Below are positions 50,896-61,255 of a stretch of DNA of 64,000 nt, one piece after another. The stretch comes from Tenodera sinensis. Its lineage: Eukaryota; Arthropoda; Insecta; Mantodea; Mantidae. Positions within the stretch are counted from its first letter, which is position 1. The number at the start of each line of letters is the position of its first letter. The position numbers were made by a program, and so were the translations under genes. Where the stretch lies: NCBI GenBank assembly GCA_030765045.1, contig CM060963.1:119975735-120039734 (forward strand). Direction: 5' to 3'. The notes under the pieces are model-generated. The model ran no database searches, was not told the origin of the DNA, and saw only the letters and a program-made list of their open reading frames with translations.

Positions 50896-51672
50896 TTAGT
50901 TTTCCTGGGCGTTAGAAGTGATTGTTGTTTCTGTATTCTGTGCAGCATCGGTCCTATTCAGCACATTTTCATTCTGTTCCTGTTGTCTTACATTGTCGGT
51001 GTTCCATTGGTTTCTGCCCCTTTGGCGTGAACCCCTATTGTATGTCAACCTTTGGCTGTTTAAGTATTCCCTACAGAATCGTATGTGATTCACTTGATGG
51101 GTACGGTCTCCTGGTCTCCCCCGATCATATCTATGCGTTCGGTATCTCGATTCACCCCTTGGTATTGTGTCGTGGTACCGCTGTCTTGTGTTCTCCATTC
51201 TTTCGCCATGATTGTGTGGTTGTGGGAAATGGTGAGCCCCTCTCCCCCTGTCGTGGGTGCTCCTAATATTTCTATCTTCTCCCTCATTCTGGTTGTTCGT
51301 AGCCGTGCTCCGGTTTAAGATAGGTGAGTTTGGGTGACCGTTCCTATGTCTATGCTCATTAGGCCGACCATTTTGTGTTTCGAAGGCTGTCAGTAATTCT
51401 ATCATGTCTGCAAAATCTACTGGCCTCCCAACAATAAACCCTGTTCTCACTGTGTCTGGGAAATGTCTTGTTATGCTGGTAATTAACTCTGCTTCCGACA
51501 GGTTAGGGTCTAATAGCTTTCCTTTGTTGGCTACTTTCATAAAATAATCGACTATCGATAACCCTTTGGTTGGATCATATCTACCTGTTGCTAGCTCTAC
51601 CCTAGTTTGGTTTTGCTTAGCTGGGCCCCAATACCTTGATAGGAATAGATTTCTGAATGAGATATGATTCAT
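50896..51672 (-). CDS. Element B gag, C-terminal part
   Basis: Starts in the gag domain (FRNLFLSRYWGPAKQNQTRV, then YFMKVANKGKLLDPNLSEAE and FADMIELLTAFE) and ends in a His/Arg/Asn-rich tail (RHRNGHPNSPILNRS, RGSRQRGRNQWNTDNVRQ). There is no CCHC knuckle, as in element A. A frameshift near 51660 separates it from the preceding gag frame. Confidence 0.82.
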   Translation of the reverse strand: MNHISFRNLFLSRYWGPAKQNQTRVELATGRYDPTKGLSIVDYFMKVANKGKLLDPNLSEAELITSITRHFPDTVRTGFIVGRPVDFADMIELLTAFETQNGRPNEHRHRNGHPNSPILNRSTATNNQNEGEDRNIRSTHDRGRGAHHFPQPHNHGERMENTRQRYHDTIPRGESRYRTHRYDRGRPGDRTHQVNHIRFCREYLNSQRLTYNRGSRQRGRNQWNTDNVRQQEQNENVLNRTDAAQNTETTITSNAQEN

Positions 51673-52993
51673 GACCAGCTAGTGTTAACCTTAGCCATTC
51701 TAATGCTTTGTCTTTTAAGCTTTTCTTGACTATCATCATCCTAAGCTCATTTGGTATCCTTTTCACTTTAAAATACTCTTCCATCTCTTTAACAAAGAGT
51801 TTTGGATCGTCTCCCTTCTCCTCGTCAAATGTAGGTGGTGTGATTTCATGTAGTATGCTGTTGGTGTAGCATGTGTTGCGTGTTGTGTCATTGTTTAATT
51901 GTGAACCCCTTTCTCTATATGGTGAGTCAACATTTCGTACATTATTCAAATAACTTTCATCTTGTACATCATTTACATCTAAATTATCATTTTGCCTTTG
52001 TAGTGCATTCACAACATCATTTACATTAGCCAAACTTTCTTTTCCTTTTTTCATTTCTTCACAAATTGATTTTAAATCTTTCTTTATTTCTAAGTGACTT
52101 TGTTTCATATCATTTATAGCATCCTGTTGCGAATGTACTACATCAGTCATAGTCTTAATTTTAGGAATTAAAATTTGTTCTACAGTTTCATTAATAATGT
52201 CTTTCTTTACTACCTCAATCTCTTTCCTTAATTCCTCAGTTATTTCTGCTTTTACATTTGTAATCTTACAGTCTACACTTGCATTACATTCTGTTATTTC
52301 ATCTCTACATTTACCAATTTCTCCTTCTAATACAATCTTATTTTCTCTCATTTCCGATTCAATTTTTCCCATCCTATCTCCTATGATTTCTATCCTAGCT
52401 TCTAAAGCTTCCTTTGTCTCATTTATGTTTTTATGTACTAATTTCAAATTAGTTTCCATTACTTTCATATTTTCTTTACACTCCTGTCTTCCTAATTCTA
52501 TTTTCTTTCCCAAGTCTAGCTCTAATTCTTTCCTATTAAGTTCTATTTTCTGCTCTAAGTCCTTTCTCACTTCCTCCACTTTCCGACCTATCTCTTCCTT
52601 ATTCTGTTCTAGTTTCTGACCTATTTCTTTTTTATTATTTGCTAAGTCCTCTCTCACTCCTTCTATTTTCTGACCTAAACTTTGTTCTATGTTCTGTCTC
52701 AATTCTACGTTATTTTGTTCCATTTTCTGACCTAATTCTACCTTGTTTTGTTCCATTTTCTGACCTATTTCCTTCATATTCTGTTCTAGCCTTTCAAACA
52801 TGATCATCATTAGCCTTTGGTCTTTTCCTGTTGCTACCTGTTCCTCACTTACTGTTTCTATTTGATAACTAGGCCTATCTGCCCCTTCCCCTACTCCTGT
52901 TACTAGATCTCTCTCTTTTTGCGACATTTTAGTTTCTTTATTCAGTTCACTTTGGCTTAATAGTCCTACTATTTTGCTGCTTCGCAGTAACAT
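51617..52993 (-). CDS. Element B gag, coiled-coil N-terminal part
   Basis: 458 residues. After ~75 polar residues a very long coiled coil follows (about 75-330) with repeats like KMEQNKVELGQKMEQNNVEL and KLEQNKEEIGRKVEEVRKDL. It has further heptads to about 345, then a spacer and the gag domain entry (HEITPPTFDEEKGDDPKLFV, VKKSLKDKALEWLRLTLAG). It shares domain order with element A gag but little sequence in the coil. Such a coil is not usual for Gypsy gags I know. Confidence 0.82.
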   Translation of the reverse strand: MLLRSSKIVGLLSQSELNKETKMSQKERDLVTGVGEGADRPSYQIETVSEEQVATGKDQRLMMIMFERLEQNMKEIGQKMEQNKVELGQKMEQNNVELRQNIEQSLGQKIEGVREDLANNKKEIGQKLEQNKEEIGRKVEEVRKDLEQKIELNRKELELDLGKKIELGRQECKENMKVMETNLKLVHKNINETKEALEARIEIIGDRMGKIESEMRENKIVLEGEIGKCRDEITECNASVDCKITNVKAEITEELRKEIEVVKKDIINETVEQILIPKIKTMTDVVHSQQDAINDMKQSHLEIKKDLKSICEEMKKGKESLANVNDVVNALQRQNDNLDVNDVQDESYLNNVRNVDSPYRERGSQLNNDTTRNTCYTNSILHEITPPTFDEEKGDDPKLFVKEMEEYFKVKRIPNELRMMIVKKSLKDKALEWLRLTLAGHESYLIQKSIPIKVLGPS

Positions 52994-53290
52994 AAAAATA
53001 AAAATAAACTGGATGTAAAAATAAAAATTTTGGTCCTACTTTTTTTTCCGCTGGTTTATCCACTTACGTGCATTTCCTGGGCGGTTTGCTTCGCTAGATG
53101 ATCTCTGGTGTTTTCCCACGTTGATTATCCGTTCATCGGTGTTCTGATGTAATCGATTTCAAACGATGGTCTAATGGCGTCTTCTTTCTTTTTGGCGTGA
53201 AGATATGGCATCACTTGGTATTTCGCGTAAGTTCATTTCCCGTAATTTCCATTCCATCCAAAATTCGTGTTCCACGTTGGGCAAGCCATT
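52994..53290 (-). promoter_or_regulatory. Element B leader and primer binding site
   Basis: About 300 bp between the 5' LTR and gag. Directly inside the LTR the minus strand reads AA then TGGCTTGCCCAACGTGG (about 53288-53272), the candidate primer site. No ORF. Confidence 0.6.
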
Positions 53291-53938
53291 TGGTGCAGTT
53301 TTTATAATTAAGCTTCATTGGGTCTTTGAGCTATTGAAATCTTTGTGATCTCAGGGCGTGGTAACGGATGGAATGAAAAATCACACGATGTTTCTTCACC
53401 ACAATGTATTATTTTATTAACACTTTTTCTATATTTTACATTAAAATAAATCCTCCTAGCACCGCTTTAAATGATTTAAAACCTTTCCCCTTTTTCATTT
53501 AGTGGAACTAATGCTTGATGAAAGTCTGGTGAACATACTACAATGCTCACACAATACATCAACACGTCCTTACACCTATAATACACACATGCTAGTGGGA
53601 AGATTATGACGTCACGTCACGTTACACCGCCTTTTTCGTATATATCCACGTATGCATCCATCAAATAGTTCTTTGTTGTTAGGGAAGCGATCCCTAACCA
53701 TCCTCCCTTACTTTTATTATGGAACACATATAATTCTAATATTTATACATATATATTAAAATCAAATATGGAAATATTTATGACGTCTTTAAACTAACTT
53801 AGTTGTTCGTAACAATGAACATTTGCAACACGTTTTCATCATTTAACCAACTCATAGCAACATCAAAAAACAAATTACACTTTTAACAAATATTCACATA
53901 AACGATTTTCTTTTGGGGTCTTCTAATATTCTGTCTCA
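53291..53938 (-). repeat. Element B, 5' LTR
   Basis: 648 bp, TG...CA, partner of 43757-44398. Promoter and poly(A) signals are expected here but were not separately identified. Confidence 0.92.
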
Positions 53939-53942
53939 ATGG

Positions 53943-54424
53943 AATTAGAAAAAAAAATTGAAATCCTTCATAGGGTATTAAAATTTTCAGGGATATCCTC
54001 GCATAACAGATATAATCATGATATTAGGCCTAAAAGACTGTCTGAAGTGGCAAAAGCTGCAGTCATTGAACACTTTGTCATTTAAGGGCAGAAAAAGTCA
54101 CTACATTGTACATGACTCATTAATAGGGAGCAGGGTGCTAGTAAGTAAACATAGGAATAATATTAGCAGCATGAGAATAGAGCTGACAGGTAATATGATG
54201 GCTGTACTGCCTTCCACTCTACATGTTTACAAGAGCACTTGAAGGTCACCGGCACCTCCATTTCCCATTGTAGGTGCATAGTTAACTTGATGGATTTCTT
54301 ACTAGAACCTCCTTCCAGCTCATCAAAGGCATATTTGCTTCAAGATTTAAGTGTGAAAACTATTTCTGATGTGTGTGTTCACATGACTTTCTCTGCTCAC
54401 TAATGTGTAAACTATTTCTAAAAA
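53943..54424. other. Unassigned sequence, short D fragment
   Basis: There is no gene I recognise. A truncated head of repeat D (TCTGATGTGTGTGTTCACAT, about 54366-54402) precedes copy 7. Confidence 0.45.
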
Positions 54425-55271
54425 TCTGATGTTTGCACTCACATGACTTTCTCTACTCTTGTACTAACCATTCTTACAAACTCTTATTCTTATATCTTCT
54501 TTGTGATAGTTGAGGTAAATATTTGCAGAAATTATCTTATTGCTTATTTCCTTGCAGGTACAAGGAGAAAATGGGAATGCAGCAGGCTTTGAGTGATAGT
54601 CAAATCTTTTAAAGCTTTCAAATTCTGATCTCTTTGCAGGTTAACATATGAAAAAATGAATAGCGATGTTCCATTTTACAAATGTATAAGTTCTCCAAAA
54701 CTTACACAAATAACAAGGAATATCTCCGAAATGGTTCACCCTACAAAAAAATTTATTCAGACATAAGTTGTGTATTTTAGCAAGATCTACATTTTTTGTA
54801 GAGTAAGATTTGGCCTCTCTCTTATGGTTGTGCAAATGTCTTCCAGAGTAAATAGGGCTTCATGGGCTATGGTTAGAAAATTCAAGATCTAAATTTCATT
54901 TGTCATAAAAATATCTCAAATATATAGCACTTTAATCAAAATCATTAGAGCCATTTTTGAGAAAATCAAAATTTTCTAAAAAGTTTCCATGTAAAGGGTA
55001 GTTTAGGGTGGAGCAATTTTCTTCAAAAACTTTGTGTCGCATCCTTGAGACATTAACTTTAAATACCAACTTTGATTTTCAACCGACATTTTGTTTTTGA
55101 GTTATGCTATCCACAGACTGACAGACACAGACACACACACAGACCTTTTTCTAAAAATGCTGTTTTTGGATTCAGGGGGCCTCGAAACATGCATTTCCAG
55201 TGAAATCTTGACATCAAATTTTTGGGTGGAATACAATACTTCCTCTACTTCACTATATGTAGTAGAGAAGT
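54425..55271 (+). repeat. Repeat D, copy 7
   Basis: Begins TCTGATGTTTGCACTCACAT and ends near GTAGTAGAGAAG at 55271, with the internal CAGACACACACA tract. Somewhat diverged. A5 precedes it. A further diverged D head follows (about 55290-55430). Confidence 0.8.
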
Positions 55272-55439
55272 GAAACTGCTTATTCTTCTATCAATTTCAT
55301 GTTATTCTAAATAAATGTATGTCGAAGTGGTTTTATTACTTATTTTGTTATAGGCACAATGTGAATAGGGTAGTACAGTAGGCCTTAAGCTATAGTCAAA
55401 TCTTTTAAGAGCGGTTGTTATGTGATGAACCTAGAGCTA

Positions 55440-55962
55440 GGATTTGCTTGTAAATACATATTCTTTCCCTTTGTTTATACATAACTAAAAATAATAAATG
55501 TCAATGAATTAGGATGTTAGGTATCATATAATAACATGTTATTGTTACACATTTTACATATTTGAGCATAGTAGCATTTTATTTATGTAAAATAACATAC
55601 TCTGCTTCCTGCTATAAAAAAGGAATTTTTCGCAATTGAAATACAGTAAATTCTGAATTATTTGTGTGTAGATTATGTGCTTTGTGAATTATCCGAGCAT
55701 CTTTGTACAGAACAAAAAAAAAAGTATATATGTACGTAATTTTTTGTCCACTTGTTAATTAAGCTTTATGTGTTTTATTCACTGAGAGGGAGCTTTATGA
55801 GACAGTAATAAAGGATTCCTTGATGACAATAGCTTACTATTTCAATTCTTGTCGGCCTGTATGTTCTGTGACAGTAAACATGTGCTCCATTTTCCTGTGT
55901 TAATCAGCATGTAAGATCAATGAAACAAGTTACACTTAGTGTCTAAGTGAATTCCATTTGCA
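55440..55962. other. Unassigned AT-rich sequence
   Basis: AT-rich, no ORF or repeat identified apart from lying upstream of the hAT-like pseudogene. Confidence 0.45.
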
Positions 55963-56418
55963 ATGCCTCCTGTAGCATCAAAATTATCATCAAAGTTCAA
56001 ATTGTGGGTTACAGTATATGATTCATTCACTACTGAAGGAATGCTACAAACAAATGAATGTGTAGGCTTCCACGGCCTGTGTCTAAATCAGTGCACTTGG
56101 TTTCCGGTGAAGGCTGTGCCATTTTTCTGGAGATTACCAATGTTTTGCTCATCCTGTTGTGAGCTTTTTCTGGGCTGTTGTCCAGTCTTTGCTCTGATGC
56201 TCTCGCTTATATCTCGTCGGTAATCTCCAGAAAAATGACACGGCCTTCGCCAGGAGCCAAGTGCACTGAATACCACAAACATCTAAAAAACAAGTGCTAC
56301 CTCAAATGCAACAGTCTTCAAGTGCAAGAAATGCATTCTTCTACAACATGTGCGCTATTATGGTTGCCACAGATATCACATGGTATAAACTCTAAGGATC
56401 TAAATATTGCACATTTTT
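55963..56418 (+). pseudogene. hAT-like (CGGBP1-like) transposase, N-terminal part
   Basis: MPPVASKLSSKFKLWVTVYD then SFTTEGMLQ match the start of the CGGBP1-like BED/hAT-type proteins common in arthropod genomes. A foldback MITE (56089-56268) replaces the zinc-finger region, and the frame picks up near 56360 as ISHGINSKDLNIAHF. It is cut at 56418 by repeat D8 and continues at 59456. Dead copy. Confidence 0.6.
56089..56268. mobile_element. Foldback MITE with ~50-bp arms
   Basis: Arms 56089-56138 and 56219-56268 are near-perfect inverted repeats (CAGTGCACTTGG...GGAGATTACC). The loop is about 80 bp. Similarity of the sequence beyond the arms (TGTGTCTAAAT vs TGTGGTATT) suggests that the true ends lie 10-15 bp further out. 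No clear target duplication. Confidence 0.7.
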
Positions 56419-56644
56419 ACTTTCCCTACTATGTATAGTAAGTAGGGGAAGTATTGTATTCGACCCAAAAATTCAATGTCAAGATTTCAGCAGAAATATA
56501 TGTTTTGAGGTCTCCTGAATCAAAAAAAGGCATTCTTATGAAAAGATTCACATGTGTGTCTGTGAACAGCATAACTCAAAAACAAACAATCGGTTAAAAA
56601 CCAAAGTTGGTATTTAAGTTTAATATCTTTCAAGTATACCATTA

Positions 56645-56830
56645 CAAGATAAGAAAATAAGAAACATTCAATCCAGTGAGATGAAATATTTAAGAAAAGC
56701 AGTAAATAAAACTAGGAGAGATAGGGATAAGGAATGACTGGATTAGAGAGGAAATAGGTCAAAGATCAATGGAGAAGATAATTGAACAAAAGCAATTGAA
56801 GGGGTGGAGACATGTATCCCAAATGGTAGA
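56645..56830 (+). pseudogene. Endonuclease-RT LINE, 3' fragment
   Basis: Reads IQSSEMKYLRKAVNKTRRDR, then EEIGQRSMEKIIEQKQLKGW and HVSQMVED in shifting frames, the C-terminal blocks of the same type of LINE as at 6700-7140. 5' truncated and decayed. Confidence 0.6.
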
Positions 56831-57713
56831 AGATTTTGAAGAAAATTTCTCCACCCTAAGCTATCCCTTACATGGACAATTTTTCAAAAAAAATTATTTT
56901 CTTAAAAATGGCTCTAATGATTTTCATTAAAATGCCATGTCTTTAAAATATTTTTATTTTTTCTTAACAAGTACTACAACTTCATTAACAGAATGTTTTG
57001 GCTGTCTCTACAAGTTTAGATCTTGTTAAAACTTAGCTTATATCCAAATGCATTTTTTTGTGGAGTGAACCATTTTGGAGATATTCCTTGTTATTTGTGT
57101 CAGTTTTTCAATACTTATACCAGAGCGAATAGAAGGAGAAGTGTGATCACTGCTGTAGTTCATGTGTTCCGCCACACAGATGGCAGCGCAGCTGCTAGTG
57201 CGGTACAATGCTAATACAAACATTAGCGTTTAGCAGAAGATTCTCTGGAAAAGTAGCAAAGGAGAAGAATAGTGTTGTTTAACACTGACTAACTCACGCA
57301 TGCACATTCTGGCAGCCATTCAGAGAAATCCATGACAATCATGTTACCACTAGAATGCAAAATAGCATTAAAGGAATAAAGTAAAATGTAATTTCCTGTG
57401 AATGAAAAGTTAACTTTGCTGCAAGAATAGTACAAGCTACTTGTATTTTGTTCTACAGATAAGAATGTACTCACCAATGTTGAAATCAGCTGTTAGTAAC
57501 TTTCGACAATTTCTGAGATGATTTTGCAGCCTTTGATGATTGCAATTCCTTTATTTCCTTGGTGCGGAAAAAGAAGCGACACTTCATGTAATGCAGAATT
57601 AATTTGGGGACAAGATCCAGTAAATGTTCCTTATAACACCCAATTCCAGAAGGAACACGAATTTGGTTAACACTGTCACAACAATCAAAATATATATTGC
57701 CCCAGAAGTTACT

Positions 57714-58156
57714 TTAATTTGAAAGTTTCTCTGCTAAAACCCTCTCTATTTGCGAAAGAATGCCATGTACAGATTTAGACGGGTAAATAAGGCATAAATT
57801 GTCTGTACCAGTTTTGTGATCTTTAATTGTAGTTAAAAGTGATACGGAGGGGAAATTTGCACACTTGCCATGCAGTAAATTAACACATGCTTTGAAAAAT
57901 TGTGTACTATATACCCACTCAAGTGATATACCAGGCATTCTTTAGCCATATCCTTCTGAATAATTTCAGGTACATTGTTTTCCCATTCTGGTATATCAGG
58001 TTCCTCAATCACAATTTCGTCCTTAATTTTGCTCTCTATATTTCTTGTAATTCCACTATTATGGCTCACTATTTCCTTTGCTAATAACTTCATTTGGTTA
58101 ACGAATGATGTTAAAGGCAGCTCTTGCCTATACTCACACTTGCCTTCAGATGACAT
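57714..58156 (-). pseudogene. P/THAP9-like transposase, C-terminal remains
   Basis: Two overlapping frames. One has LVYHLSGYIVHNFSKHV, the other KACVNLLHGKCANFPSVSLL, TTIKDHKTGTDN and YPSKSVHGILSQIERVLAEK. The order (SGYIV/AGYVAR block, Cys pair, LLTxxKD, YPSxxV) follows the C-terminal domain of P-element/THAP9-like transposases. A frameshift lies between them, and the RNase-H-like catalytic part upstream is missing. Confidence 0.55.
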
Positions 58157-58158
58157 TG

Positions 58159-58755
58159 CTAATTTATTTGGAACATAATTGACTGTAACATATGCAACTG
58201 GAGAAAATCCACTGTAGATGGATAATGGTCGGAATATATCTCATTATATCTCATACCTTTCCTTTTAGTTGCCTTTGATCTTTTCAAAATTGTATCAACA
58301 ACAATTTTTTGTTTTTCAGTTGGGTATTTTGTTCCATCAGATTCATCAATATTGCTACTACTTCCATTTACTTTCCTTTCAAGTACTTGAATCTTTGCAT
58401 TGGCTACTTTCAATTAGCATTTTAGTCTAATTATATTACGCTGTTGTTGTTTTAACCTTTTCTTTAGTAAGCCTACTTTATTACTAACATGTCTACTGGT
58501 ATCCCCTGTGAGGGGAACATTAAATGTCGTATTTTGAAGGCCTTCTGTCTGATTCCCACTGTCTTCTAAATTGGTATTTCTTCCAACCCTTTTTGATGGT
58601 CGCTGTGAAGAAGGTTTACGGGAGTCTATTGGTCGTGATAAGTTTTTAGGAAGATTCGGAAAACGATGTGGAACTGCATGAGGTATTAACTTCCATCTTT
58701 GCCTTGCAATCTCAATATTTTCTCCATTAACTATAAATTTGTGTACCTTTATCAA
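58159..58755 (-). pseudogene. P/THAP-like transposase, N-terminal remains
   Basis: KWKLIPHAVPHRFPNLP resembles the AVPTIF box that closes a THAP zinc domain; the Cys residues before it are not in this frame. A Ser/Arg linker, a coiled coil (KVGLLKKRLKQQQRNIIRLK, a TAA at about 58414, then VANAKIQVLERKV) and a basic region (ILKRSKATKRKGMRYNEIYS) follow. DNA-binding domain plus leucine-zipper layout as in P-type transposases. Confidence 0.5.
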
Positions 58756-59455
58756 AAGTTCTTATGAAAAATGTGAATCACAAACGTAAATATTAGAAGA
58801 AAGGTACTTGTCCTTTCTTGGTATGGCCCTCTCCCATTTAGAAAACAGTAGTTTATCTTATGGAGATGTAGAGAAATGTTTACCGTTAGATTTGTCATAT
58901 CCAGATCTACAACCAGGCATGAAACACATAGGCATGTCGATTATTTCTATAAATTCACAGTTTCATAAAAATTAACCACAATTCATTGCACTGTAACAAA
59001 CAGAGCAACCATACACAACAACACTCCAATGCAATACCCAGCGAAAAGCGCTGTAAATAGCCACAATAACGCCTTTGCTGCCACCTGACGGAGGCGCCAG
59101 GTAGCTCTTGTATAATCATATGGAACAGCAGTGGAGTGATCACACTTTCTCTTTCTATTCGCTCTGCTTATACTTTTTTGAAATGGAAGCTCATTATTCA
59201 TTTTTTTATCTCTTTGCTCTGTAAAGAGAACAGAATTTCAAAGCCTTCATATAGTGATCAGCTTTAAAAGATTTGACTATCGCTCAAAGCCTACTATATT
59301 CTTATGTTCCCCTTGCACCTACATACAAGAAAATTACCAATAAGATAATTTCCACAAATGTTTATCTCAACTAACATTAAGAAGATAGAGGAATACGATT
59401 TGTAGGAATAGTTAGTACAAGAGTGAAGAAAGTCATGTGAGTGCAACACATCAGA

Positions 59456-59985
59456 TTTTTAGGGAAGTATTGCAGGAGGCAGATAGCTATCTATTCTACA
59501 CTCTGAAAAATCTACCTGTATTTGTGTTAGAAGGAAGTGCTGGCATATGTGCATCATCGCATTGGTAGCAACTATATATGGATCAGTGCTGATGAAGCTA
59601 TGTATGTGAAAGGGCTCTGTGTTGCCAATCTTGTGATTGGTAAGCTGGATGGAGAAGAGTCCCCACCAACTTTTCTGTTGTCTTCAAAGGTGTTGGAGCT
59701 CAGAAATCATTCAACAGTGGCTCATTTTGTGAATGATGACTTCAAGTGTATGGCCTGAAGGCTTTCAAGAAGACAAAGTTCTTGTTCTTTATTCTGATAC
59801 TGCAGCATACATGCTAAAGACAGGAACTGCTTATGTATGTTCTATCAGAATATGATCCATTTCACCTGATTTGCCCATGGACTGTAACATATTGCCAAAG
59901 AAATCTGAAGTAAATGTCCACAGGTGAACAGCTTATTCCAAACACCAAGAAAATAAAATATGATTTGAAGCTTTCCTGGCGACGA
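59456..59985 (+). pseudogene. hAT-like (CGGBP1-like) transposase, second part
   Basis: This continues from 56418. It reads GKYCRRQIAIYSTL, stop, EVLAYVHHRIGSNYIWISAD, VKGLCVANLVIGKLDGEESP, LRNHSTVAHFVNDDFK and, in a shifted frame, EDKVLVLYSDTAAYMLKTGT. The block NYIWISADEA...GLCVANLVIG carries the first catalytic Asp region of these hAT-like proteins. At least two stops and two frameshifts. No terminal repeat was identified. Confidence 0.6.
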
Positions 59986-60430
59986 ACATATTCAACATGT
60001 TCTCGGGCTTCGAGCCAGGTGTAGTGATGAAAAGACATCGACGTTTCGGGAGTGTACATCTCTCCCATCTTCAGGATGAATGACTAGCAAGAGTGAAGGG
60101 ACCAGTACTATCAGCCAGTACGTACCGAGTAGAAAACACCCAGTCTAGTGTGGAGATGGTTCACCGCTCCGTTGGAATCTGTTTTCTGAGTCGGTCAATT
60201 TCCAATTTTAAGGCTGGTTTCCAAGATGGACTAAACTGCAATCCAGCGTCCCGGTTCAGTGTGCTCTTCTCAGAGGAGAATTGTGGATCGAAGCTGTTTG
60301 CTTATGTAGTGCACATTTTCAAGAGTAAGGTCTGTGATAGATTCGTTTCCAGGTAAATCAGTTTCACTGAGTGACACCCAAAGTGCCTTCAGTGACTAAA
60401 GTACAGTGCCAATTAGGTTATATCCAAAGT
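59986..60430 (-). mobile_element. Penelope-type terminal region (second PLE family), minus strand
   Basis: Minus-strand sequence with the hammerhead-like motif (60036-60078) followed by CACCTGGCTCGAAGCCCGAG, a layout often seen at PLE ends in arthropods. No PLE protein frame adjoins it, so only a terminal piece seems present. Confidence 0.4.
60036..60078 (-). ncRNA. Hammerhead ribozyme-like motif
   Basis: Minus strand, in order: CATC, CTGAAGA, T, GGGAG-loop-CTCCC, GAAA, CG, TC, GATG. This gives the core CUGANGA and GAAA around a 5-bp stem II, a GUC cleavage triplet, a 4-bp stem I (CATC/GATG) and a minimal self-complementary stem III (ACGU) that would need a dimer. One extra U before stem II departs from the canonical core. 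Confidence 0.5.
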
Positions 60431-60437
60431 AATTTTT

Positions 60438-61255
60438 ACTTTTTCTACTGGTAAGTAGAGGAAGTATTGTATTCCGCCCAAAAATTTGATGTTGAGATTT
60501 CACTGGAAATATGTTTTGAGACCCCCTGAACACCCCCCTGAACTGTGTGTGTCAGTCTGTGGACACCATAACTGAAAAACAAAAAGTTGGTTAAGAACCA
60601 AAGTTGGTATTTACATTTAATGTCTTTCAAGGGTGTGAAACAAAGAGTTTGAAGAAGATAGCCCCACCCTAAACTATCCTTTACATGGAAAATTTTTAGA
60701 AAATTTTGATTTTCTTGAAAATAGTTCTAACGATTTTGATTAAAATGCCATATGTTTAAGATATTTGTATGAGAAATAAAATGTATATTTTGAATTTTCT
60801 GGCTATAGCCTATGTAGTCCTGTTTAGTCTGGATGACTTTTGAATAACTCGTAAACTGTAAAAGAAAGACAAAATATTACTATACAAAAAATGTAGATCC
60901 CGCTAAAACATACAGTTTATGTCTGAATAAATTTTTTTTTAGAGTGAACCATTTTGAAGATATTCCTTGTTATTTTTGTCAGTTTCGGAAAACTTAAAAC
61001 TTTCGTGAAATGGAACATCGTTATTAATTGTTTTTATATGTTAAGCGTGCAAAGAGAATGGAATCTCAAAGCTTTAAAAGATTTGACTATCGTTCAAAGC
61101 CTACTGTATCCTCACATCCCCCTTGCACCTACAAGGAAATAAGATAATTTCTGCAAATGTTTATCTCAACTAACATGAAGAAGATATAGGAATAAATTTT
61201 TTTAGGAATGGTTAATACGAGAGTAGAGAAAGTCATGTGAGTGCAAGACATCAGA
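60438..61255 (-). repeat. Repeat D, copy 9
   Basis: Inverted full-length copy, 818 bp, ACTTTTTCTACT to GACATCAGA, with T5 on both sides. The CA-type simple repeat is shorter than in other copies. Confidence 0.82.

Larger units (their letters stand above)
43757..53938 (-). mobile_element. Gypsy-like LTR retrotransposon B with nested insertions
   Basis: A complete element on the minus strand: LTRs 43757-44398 and 53291-53938 (TGGTGCAG...TCTCA) with a perfect target duplication ATGG (43753-43756 and 53939-53942). Gag, protease, RT, RNase H and integrase are all present but carry frameshifts and one stop. The LTRs differ at many sites (a few per cent), so it is older than element A. LINE-C2 (45424-47344) is inserted in its 3' region. 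Confidence 0.92.
57121..59166 (-). mobile_element. P-superfamily (THAP-type) DNA transposon, internally deleted
   Basis: 2,046 bp with ~33-bp inverted repeats starting CAGAGCGAATAGAA and ending GTGTGATCACT, flanked by CTTATAC on both sides (57114-57120, 59167-59173; eight bases with one mismatch), matching the 8-bp duplications of P elements. Coding remains on the minus strand are THAP- and P-like but lack most of the catalytic core. Inserted in repeat D8. Confidence 0.75.
56419..59455 (-). repeat. Repeat D, copy 8, with two insertions
   Basis: Inverted copy from ACTTTCCCTACT (56419) to GCAACACATCAGA (59455), inside a T5 tract of the hAT-like ORF. Interrupted by an endonuclease-RT LINE fragment (56645-56830) and the P-like transposon (57121-59166). 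Confidence 0.82.

Noticed and set aside
42415..53938. Solo LTR at 42415 and an element B LTR as ends of one inverted element
   Set aside because: Each has its own perfect 4-bp duplication (CTTT and ATGG), so they are separate insertions.
59986..60360. Protein-coding ORF at 60093-60356
   Set aside because: No recognisable domain; the region looks like the non-coding end of a PLE on the other strand.
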